From Nitrospira_G sp035457545 (GTDB lineage: Bacteria > Nitrospirota > Nitrospiria > Nitrospirales > Nitrospiraceae), in the NCBI GenBank assembly GCA_035457545.1, contig DATIBM010000013.1, forward strand, positions 1 to 17,594: a stretch of DNA of 17,594 nucleotides, in the 5' to 3' direction. Shown here piece by piece: positions 8,367 through 13,796 of this stretch. The first letter of the stretch is position 1. Each line of letters starts with the position of its first letter. Both the position numbers and the translations under genes were made by a program. The notes beneath the pieces were generated by a model, which searched no databases, had not been told where the DNA came from, and saw nothing but the letters and a program-made list of their open reading frames with translations.

Positions 8367-9176
8367 TTACTTCGCCGGCGGTGCCCCGCCGTCTCCGTTC
8401 TTCTCCTTCTCAATCGGTATGGCCTCTTTGATGAGATCATCGAGGAACTTGTTCAGAGGAGTATATTTGGAGGACCGTTTCCGATTGAGGAAATCCGAGA
8501 CGATACTGCCCAACGTGGCGCGGGCGATATCTTCCAGATACACAGGGTCTTGAGAAATAGCCTCACTCTCCATCGTCGTTTCGGCGATGGAGGTCCACAA
8601 CAGTTCCCCGGTCTCGCCGTCCCAGAGTTGCAGCGAGATCCGCATGACGCTCGACCGAGTTTGCGTGAGGCGAAGGTCCAGTGCTGGAAATTTCCAACGA
8701 TCCTGCATGACTTGCGTAAAGGCCGCCAGCCTGGGCTGGAACACATAGCGCGCGCCGACCGCTTCGCGAAATTTGCGGAGTGCATCGCGATCGAGCACGT
8801 TGCTCTGATCGTAATCATTCCTCACACTGGTATACTGCCCCGCCAACCCTTGCCGATTGATGCGCGCGAGCGTGTCCTGCTCGGACACGATTTTCCAGTT
8901 CGGGGACACCTTATGGAGAATCTGGCCAAGGTAATGAGCCAACCCGACCTCGTTCCCTCGAAGGCCCGGAGCCGTGACGGCCGGGAAGATTGCCAGGCCG
9001 TCCTGTTCGAAGTTGGCCGGATGGAACGACGGAGACAGTTCTGTCGAATTGGTCCGGACCTGCCAGCCGTACAGCGAGCTTGAGCAGCCGGTTAAGGAAA
9101 CGAGCAGAAGTAGTCCGCCTGTCCATGCCACACACGTTCGGAGAAGACCGGTCGTCTTCCGTGTTCTTAGCCGCAT
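8367..9176 (-). CDS. lipoprotein of unknown function
   Basis: The start is the ATG at 9176, backed by AGGAG nine bases upstream; a GTG at 9200 would add eight residues. The 269-residue protein has a clear lipoprotein signal ending LTGC (Cys31) followed by SSS. The mature part alternates short beta-like runs and helices: LAIFPA near 59-64, a helix with LGQILHKV, VGARYVFQPRLAAF near 140-155, then LQLWDGETGELLW near 185-197. This pattern recalls the CsgG/LpoB-type fold of periplasmic lipoproteins, where a conserved 'pathway activity per gene product' phrase (DGETGELLW) describes a beta hairpin; this is a weak inference from pattern only. The C-terminus is Lys/Glu-rich and ends GDGGAPPAK. It lies 49 bases after the nuclease-fold lipoprotein gene and before the channel gene, so shared transcription is likely. 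Confidence 0.8.
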   Translation of the reverse strand: MRLRTRKTTGLLRTCVAWTGGLLLLVSLTGCSSSLYGWQVRTNSTELSPSFHPANFEQDGLAIFPAVTAPGLRGNEVGLAHYLGQILHKVSPNWKIVSEQDTLARINRQGLAGQYTSVRNDYDQSNVLDRDALRKFREAVGARYVFQPRLAAFTQVMQDRWKFPALDLRLTQTRSSVMRISLQLWDGETGELLWTSIAETTMESEAISQDPVYLEDIARATLGSIVSDFLNRKRSSKYTPLNKFLDDLIKEAIPIEKEKNGDGGAPPAK

Positions 9177-9185
9177 AGGTGGGTG

Positions 9186-9190
9186 CTCCT
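9186..9190 (-). promoter_or_regulatory. ribosome binding site of the unknown lipoprotein gene
   Basis: AGGAG nine bases before the ATG at 9176. It favours this start over the GTG at 9200, which has no such site. Confidence 0.5.
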
Positions 9191-9225
9191 GTACGATCAC
9201 TCGTGAGGGCCGTGGTGGAATAGGC

Positions 9226-10464
9226 TCAGCAATTGCCGCCTGTCGTGTAGGTGTCCAGCACCCCGAAATGGTCGGAACCGGCGCCCAAGGTAACGGGGTT
9301 CGGCCGTCCGAACAGTTCCTGCCGAAGACAGCCCAAGGGATGAGCCGGACCAGACAGCATCACAAAGAGAAAATCAATTCGCCGCGACTGGCTCACTCCG
9401 CGTCGGTAGGCGTCCTTGATCTGTTGTTGTTGGTCTTCCGGCAATGCCGCTATGATAGAGGTCAGGGTGGGCGGCAGGCCGATCTCCTCCTGGCGGGCAG
9501 TCGGATTCAGCCGCGGGTCGTAGGTGTGTAACTCGCCGGTGCGGCGGGCGATCGTGTAGGTGTCGCGCAGGCCGGCCTGCTGCAACTCCCGATACTCCGG
9601 CGAGTCCGGCTCGAAATTGAAGTCTCCGCCGATGAGGACGCCCACATAAGAGCCGGCCGCCTGCAGCCGTTTGAGCTCCGCGAGCAAGGTGCGCAGCTCT
9701 TCGAGGCGCTGCTGCTGATCCTCGGCCAGAGCGTTCAGGATCTGCTGTGCGGTGGCCTGGTCCTGAGTCCGTCCTTCGCCCAATGCCACTAGAAGCCGTT
9801 GGATGAAATACTCGTCCCGCTCGATCCCGGAATGCAAATGCAGGCTGACGACGAGCAGCTTCCGATTGGTGGCGAGATTCTCCACCTCGGCGATGAGCGC
9901 ATAGCGCAATTCGCCGAACTGTACGCCCAGACGGTCGCGGCAGAGCCCGAAGCCGCCGCTGAGCTTCAAGCCGGCCACCTTGCGGACCACGAGAGGCGCT
10001 TTGGCCAGCACCACAAGTCCATTATTCAATCCCGGGACCACCGCCACTCCCGGGAGCGGACGAACGCCGCAGGCATCGACTTGATGCACCTCGTTATAGA
10101 CGAGGCCGCGCGCTCGAAGCCCGTCGATGTAGGTGGCCGCCATGCGAGGCAACGGGTTCACTTCCTGCAACAGCATCACGTCCGGCGCCACGCGGGTCAT
10201 ATCTTCGATCTGCATCGTGACCCGCGCCGTTCGCTCGGCTTCGGATTCGCCCGGCCGCACCCAGAGACGGCCTACGTCCAGGCCATGCAGGGTGTTGTAG
10301 GTGAGGACTCTGAATCGCGACATCGGGGCGGCGTCAGGATCGCCTAAGGGCCGATCCGAAGTCGACCCGACACAGCCTGTCTGGAGAGCGATGCACGCCA
10401 GGACCAGAGTGGCAAGACGCATCCAGCCCTTGCTGTGGCATGGTTCGAAGGAGCGTGAGTTCAT
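9226..10464 (-). CDS. endonuclease/exonuclease/phosphatase-fold lipoprotein
   Basis: 412 residues from the ATG at 10464; an ATG 14 codons later would leave a shorter, equally good signal. The lipobox is LQTGC (Cys31). The DNase I-like fold is complete: TYNTLHG (Asn57), LLQEV with metal ligand Glu101, SLHLHSG (His209/His211), GGDFNFEPDS (Asp281, Asn283), RRIDFLF (Asp364) and GSDHFGV (Asp398, His399). All expected catalytic positions are present, so it should be an active Mg-dependent phosphodiesterase or phosphatase. This fold includes nucleases, sphingomyelinases and inositol phosphatases, and the substrate is not decidable here. As a lipoprotein it acts outside the cytoplasm. Two Gln-rich helical inserts carry the same EDQQQ motif (about 248-252 and 343-347). 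Extra cysteines (132, 175, 379 and the last residue, 412) could form disulfides. The gene follows pgi by 70 bases. Confidence 0.87.
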   Translation of the reverse strand: MNSRSFEPCHSKGWMRLATLVLACIALQTGCVGSTSDRPLGDPDAAPMSRFRVLTYNTLHGLDVGRLWVRPGESEAERTARVTMQIEDMTRVAPDVMLLQEVNPLPRMAATYIDGLRARGLVYNEVHQVDACGVRPLPGVAVVPGLNNGLVVLAKAPLVVRKVAGLKLSGGFGLCRDRLGVQFGELRYALIAEVENLATNRKLLVVSLHLHSGIERDEYFIQRLLVALGEGRTQDQATAQQILNALAEDQQQRLEELRTLLAELKRLQAAGSYVGVLIGGDFNFEPDSPEYRELQQAGLRDTYTIARRTGELHTYDPRLNPTARQEEIGLPPTLTSIIAALPEDQQQQIKDAYRRGVSQSRRIDFLFVMLSGPAHPLGCLRQELFGRPNPVTLGAGSDHFGVLDTYTTGGNC

Positions 10465-10534
10465 GGGTATCGGTCAGGGCCGGACGATACAAGATACGCG
10501 GTCCTGATGCCCGACACGATAGCCGGTTGCAACC

Positions 10535-12178
10535 TCATGACATCTGCTTTGATGCCCGGTAGCGGCGGATCAGCGCGTTCGTGGAACTGTCGTGACCGAG
10601 CTGGGGTTCCGCCTGACTTTCCAATTCCGGGATGATGCGTTGGGACAGGACCTTTCCCAACTCCACGCCCCACTGGTCGAACGAATCGACCTGCCAGATG
10701 ACGCCCTGGGTAAACACGCTGTGCTCGTACAGAGCGATCAGTTTGCCGAGCGATTCGGGCGTGAGTTGGTCGAGCAGAATGGTATTGGAGGGCCGGTTGC
10801 CCTCGAAAGTGCGATGGGGCACCAGCCAGTCGGGCGACCCTTCGGACCGAACCTCGGCGGCGGTCTTGCCGAATGCGAGGGCTTCGCCCTGCGCGAACAT
10901 GTTCGCCATCAACAGGTCGTGGTGCCGGCTGAGCGGGTTGAGCGTCCGAATAAACGCAATGAAGTCGCAAGGGATCAGCTTGGTCCCCTGGTGGATCAAT
11001 TGGTAGAAGGAATGCTGGCCGTTGGTGCCTGGTTCGCCCCAATAGACTGGGCTCGTCTCATAGCCGACCTTGGTTCCGTCGAGCGTCACACTTTTTCCAT
11101 TGCTCTCCATCGTCAACTGTTGAAGATAGGCCGGGAATCGTTTCAGGTACTGCTCATAGGGCAGGATCGCCACGGTCTGCGCGCCGAAGAAGTTGTTGTA
11201 CCAGACGGTGAGCACGCCGAGGAGCACGGGAAGGTTACGGCCGAACGGAGCGGTCCGGAAGTGTTCGTCCATCTTGCGAAAGCCGGCCAGCAGGTTGTGG
11301 AACTGCTCCGGGCCGACGGCCAGCATGGTCGAAAGGCCGATGGCCGAATCCATCGAATAGCGCCCGCCGACCCAGTCCCAGAACTCGAACATGTTGGCGG
11401 GGTCGATGCCGAACCTTCTCACCTCCGCCGCATTCGTCGACACCGCGACGAAGTGCTTGGCCACGGCCGCCGTTTCGCCGTCGAGTCCCTTGAGCAACCA
11501 GTCGCGCGCGCTGCGCGCATTCGTCATGGTCTCCAGCGTCGTGAAGGTCTTGGAGGACACGATGAAGAGCGTTTCCGATGGGTCAAGGTCGTGAACGGCC
11601 TCGACAAAGTCGGTCCCGTCGACGTTGGACACAAACCGGAACGTCATGCCGCGCTCGCTGTAGTGTTTGAGCGCCTCATAGGCCATGACCGGCCCCAGAT
11701 CGGACCCGCCGATGCCGATGTTGATCACATGACGAATGCGCTTGCCGGTGTGCCCCTTCCAAGCGCCGCTTCGGACGCGGTTGCAGAAATCCGCCATCTT
11801 ATCGAGCACGGCATGGACCTGCGGCACGACATTGACGCCGTCGACCACGATGGACGAATCCCTCGGCGCGCGCAGCGCCACGTGGAGGACGGCGCGGTTC
11901 TCGGTCACGTTGATCCTCTCGCCGCGGAACATGGCGTCGATCCGCGCGCGTAATTCGGACTCCTCCGCCAGTTGAAGGAGGAGTCCGATCGTCTCGTCGG
12001 TGACTCGGTTTTTCGAGTAATCTAGAAACACCCCTACGGCTTCGGCGGTCATGCGAGTTCCGCGCTCCGGGTCCTGTGCGAAGAGGGTTCGGAGATGCAG
12101 CTCCCGGAGCTTCCTCTGGTGGACTTCGAGGGCCTTCCAGGACGGACGTGTGATAGGCGAATCACCGGCTGAAGTCAT
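10535..12178 (-). CDS. pgi: glucose-6-phosphate isomerase
   Basis: Interconverts glucose-6-phosphate and fructose-6-phosphate in the cytoplasm. I start at the ATG at 12178, which has AAGGAG ten bases upstream and gives 547 residues, the usual length for the long bacterial form; the frame upstream adds 19 unlikely residues. The sugar-isomerase fold is clear: NIGIGGSDLGP at about 153-163, FVSNVDGTD at 182-190, the phosphate loop SSKTFTTLET at 208-217, GGRYS at 271-275, the base Glu358 in MESNGKS, His389 in GTNGQHSF, and Lys509 in QWGVELGK. All catalytic residues are present. In this setting it would pass glucose phosphate released from glycogen into glycolysis or the pentose-phosphate route. 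The gap of about 200 bases before it, after rpiB, may hold its own promoter. Confidence 0.96.
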   Translation of the reverse strand: MTSAGDSPITRPSWKALEVHQRKLRELHLRTLFAQDPERGTRMTAEAVGVFLDYSKNRVTDETIGLLLQLAEESELRARIDAMFRGERINVTENRAVLHVALRAPRDSSIVVDGVNVVPQVHAVLDKMADFCNRVRSGAWKGHTGKRIRHVINIGIGGSDLGPVMAYEALKHYSERGMTFRFVSNVDGTDFVEAVHDLDPSETLFIVSSKTFTTLETMTNARSARDWLLKGLDGETAAVAKHFVAVSTNAAEVRRFGIDPANMFEFWDWVGGRYSMDSAIGLSTMLAVGPEQFHNLLAGFRKMDEHFRTAPFGRNLPVLLGVLTVWYNNFFGAQTVAILPYEQYLKRFPAYLQQLTMESNGKSVTLDGTKVGYETSPVYWGEPGTNGQHSFYQLIHQGTKLIPCDFIAFIRTLNPLSRHHDLLMANMFAQGEALAFGKTAAEVRSEGSPDWLVPHRTFEGNRPSNTILLDQLTPESLGKLIALYEHSVFTQGVIWQVDSFDQWGVELGKVLSQRIIPELESQAEPQLGHDSSTNALIRRYRASKQMS

Positions 12179-12376
12179 AGCCCTCAGGCTCCTTGTATGT
12201 TCAGGGGAACACAAATTGATCTGCAACGGACGCATCTGTTTCAGAACGGATCGGGCATGTCGGTCCCTGCCGCCATGTCCTGTTGAAGGGAAACCGCCCC
12301 TTGATGAGTCGGAGGAAGAATACGCTGAACGTCGTTCAAAATCGAGGGGACTCCGATGGGTTCGGCGGTCTGTTCC
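12179..12376. other. intergenic region upstream of pgi
   Basis: The largest gene-free gap between the minus-strand genes. It holds the pgi ribosome binding site at its left end. A poor promoter match can be drawn on the minus strand (TTGCAG, 17 bases, TGAACA), too weak to call. No hairpin with a T tract is visible. Short open frames here show no family features. Confidence 0.4.
12189..12194 (-). promoter_or_regulatory. ribosome binding site of pgi
   Basis: AAGGAG ten bases before the ATG at 12178; this site and the usual length of the enzyme decide the start. Confidence 0.55.
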
Positions 12377-12872
12377 TCAGCGTGAGGACCGACGAATCGA
12401 CTTGGTGCCGGTCCGCTGGTTTTGCAAATAACGCCGTTCGATCGCCTGGACCTTGGCCAACCGGGGGAAATGACGTTCATTGCGCGGGAATTTCGCCTTC
12501 AGAAAAGCGCGAACCAGCTCATGCGCCACCTCTTCCCCGATGACCCGACCACCCATGGCGAGAACGTTCATGTCGTCCTGCTCAACCCCCCTGGCGAGCC
12601 GAATAGGTATCGTGGCACACCCCCGCCCGGACGTTCGTTATCTTGTTCGCGGCGATGGAAGCCCCCAAGCCGCTGCCGCAGATCACGATGCCGCGGTCTG
12701 CGCTTCCGCGAAGCACCGCCAGCCCGACCGCTTCGGCGAAATCCGGATAGTCCACCGGGGCGGGACCGTGGGTGCCCAGGTCCAACACGCCGTGCCGCAG
12801 ATCGGTCAAATAGGGCTTCCGGCTCTCTTTCAACTGGTAGCCCGCGTGATCGGACCCGATGGCGACCCGCAC
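12377..12872 (-). pseudogene. rpiB: ribose-5-phosphate isomerase B, broken by a one-base frameshift
   Basis: The GTG at 12872 follows an excellent Shine-Dalgarno. The first frame reads as RpiB: SDHAGY (Asp8, His9), VDYPDFA, ICGSGLGASIAANK with catalytic Cys65, and CHDTYSA (His87 region). It then reaches a run of six G (minus strand; 12586-12591 on the plus strand) and stops at once (RQGG, stop at 12582-12584). Removing one G continues as RQGVEQDDMNVLAMGGRVIG and runs to the stop at 12377, giving 164 residues, close to the family's usual 145-155 plus a short tail. RpiB interconverts ribose-5- and ribulose-5-phosphate. The rest of both halves looks intact, so a sequencing or assembly error is more likely than decay; a real frameshift mutation or slippage on the G run are the alternatives. 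The truncated 96-residue product would lack the C-terminal half. Confidence 0.85.
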
Positions 12873-12874
12873 CG

Positions 12875-12882
12875 ATCACCTC
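12875..12882 (-). promoter_or_regulatory. ribosome binding site of rpiB
   Basis: GAGGTGAT two bases before the GTG at 12872 is a near-perfect match to the 16S anti-Shine-Dalgarno complement. The short spacing is unusual, though the GAGG core lies six bases from the start. The stop of a 10-codon open frame (12876-12908) falls inside it. Confidence 0.6.
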
Positions 12883-12930
12883 GCCTGCTTTAGCTGCTGC
12901 ACGGCCATTTCCAAGATCTCTCACCACCGT

Positions 12931-13713
12931 TCAATATTTCTCCGGAATAAACCGTCTCCCCTTTAACGTCGCCTGGTCATCGTACTTGTGCTTGTTTGAT
13001 CGTTTGGGGAGCTTCACCTTTTTCCGGGGCAGCCTCTTGTAAGGAATCAGGCTCAGCAGATGGCTGATGCAGTTGAGGCGCGCGGCCCTCTTATTGTCCG
13101 ATCGGATGAGGTGCCAGGGGGCATGTTTCGTGTCCGTGGCCTTCAGCATCCGGTCCCGTGCGCGCGAATATTCGTACCATTTCTCAAGCGACGGCAGATC
13201 CATCGGGCTGAGCTTCCACTGACGCAACGGATCATCGATGCGGGCTTGGAACCGCCGCCGCTGCTCCTCGTGGCTCACTTCGAGCCAATACTTGATCAGG
13301 ATGATGCCGGCCCTTGTGATATAGCCTTCGACCGTCGAACAATGTTCGAGGAACCCCTCATACTGGTCTTCGGTGCAGAAGCCCATGACATGCTCGACCC
13401 CGGCCCGGTTATACCAACTCCGATCCCAAATGATGATTTCGCCGGTCGCCGGGAAATGTTGCATGTAGCGCTGAAGGTACATCTGGCTCTTCTCGCGATC
13501 CGAGGGCGCTGGCAGCGCCACGACGCGGAAGACGCGCGGGCTCACGCGCTCGGTGATGGCGCGGATCGTGCCCCCCTTCCCGGCTCCGTCGCGGCCTTCG
13601 AAGACGACCATAATCCGCAGGCCCTTGTGTTTCACCCAGTCCTGGAGGATGCACAGCTCGGCTTGGAGCTTACGTAGCTCCTTCTCGTACTGCTTGCGTT
13701 TCAGCTTCGCCAC
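12931..13713 (-). CDS. ppk2: polyphosphate kinase 2
   Basis: The GTG at 13713 is chosen because AAAGGAG lies five bases upstream; the open frame extends 66 codons further but that part overlaps the end of glgP and lacks family features. The 260-residue protein is a single-domain PPK2: Walker A GRDGAGKGG at about 40-48, Walker B region IIIWDRSWYNRAGVEHV (Asp97, Arg98) at 93-109, and the lid with EEQRRRFQARIDDP at about 149-162. The C-terminus is very basic (Lys/Arg-rich from about 220), as expected for polyphosphate contact. PPK2 enzymes move phosphate between polyphosphate and nucleotides in the cytoplasm; single-domain forms include class I (NDP to NTP), and I do not assign the class. It sits 83 bases after glgP and 58 bases before rpiB in the same direction. 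Confidence 0.93.
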   Translation of the reverse strand: MAKLKRKQYEKELRKLQAELCILQDWVKHKGLRIMVVFEGRDGAGKGGTIRAITERVSPRVFRVVALPAPSDREKSQMYLQRYMQHFPATGEIIIWDRSWYNRAGVEHVMGFCTEDQYEGFLEHCSTVEGYITRAGIILIKYWLEVSHEEQRRRFQARIDDPLRQWKLSPMDLPSLEKWYEYSRARDRMLKATDTKHAPWHLIRSDNKRAARLNCISHLLSLIPYKRLPRKKVKLPKRSNKHKYDDQATLKGRRFIPEKY

Positions 13714-13718
13714 AAGGT

Positions 13719-13725
13719 CTCCTTT
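13719..13725 (-). promoter_or_regulatory. ribosome binding site of ppk2
   Basis: AAAGGAG five bases before the GTG at 13713. It decides the start of ppk2 against the much longer upstream frame that would overlap glgP. Confidence 0.7.
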
Positions 13726-13796
13726 CTGCACTTGAGTACCGCGCCATCGAAGCTCGTTGTCTTTCGTGTGTCGAGGGGGCGTCGTGGCTTCGTCGA

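Noticed and set aside
10525..10534. Perfect palindrome GGTTGCAACC next to the pgi stop
   Set aside because: No loop and no T tract, so not a terminator; one 10-bp copy is too little to call an operator.
12241..12480. 79-codon minus-strand frame overlapping the 3' end of rpiB
   Set aside because: It overlaps the well-matched C-terminal part of RpiB in another frame and has no features of its own.
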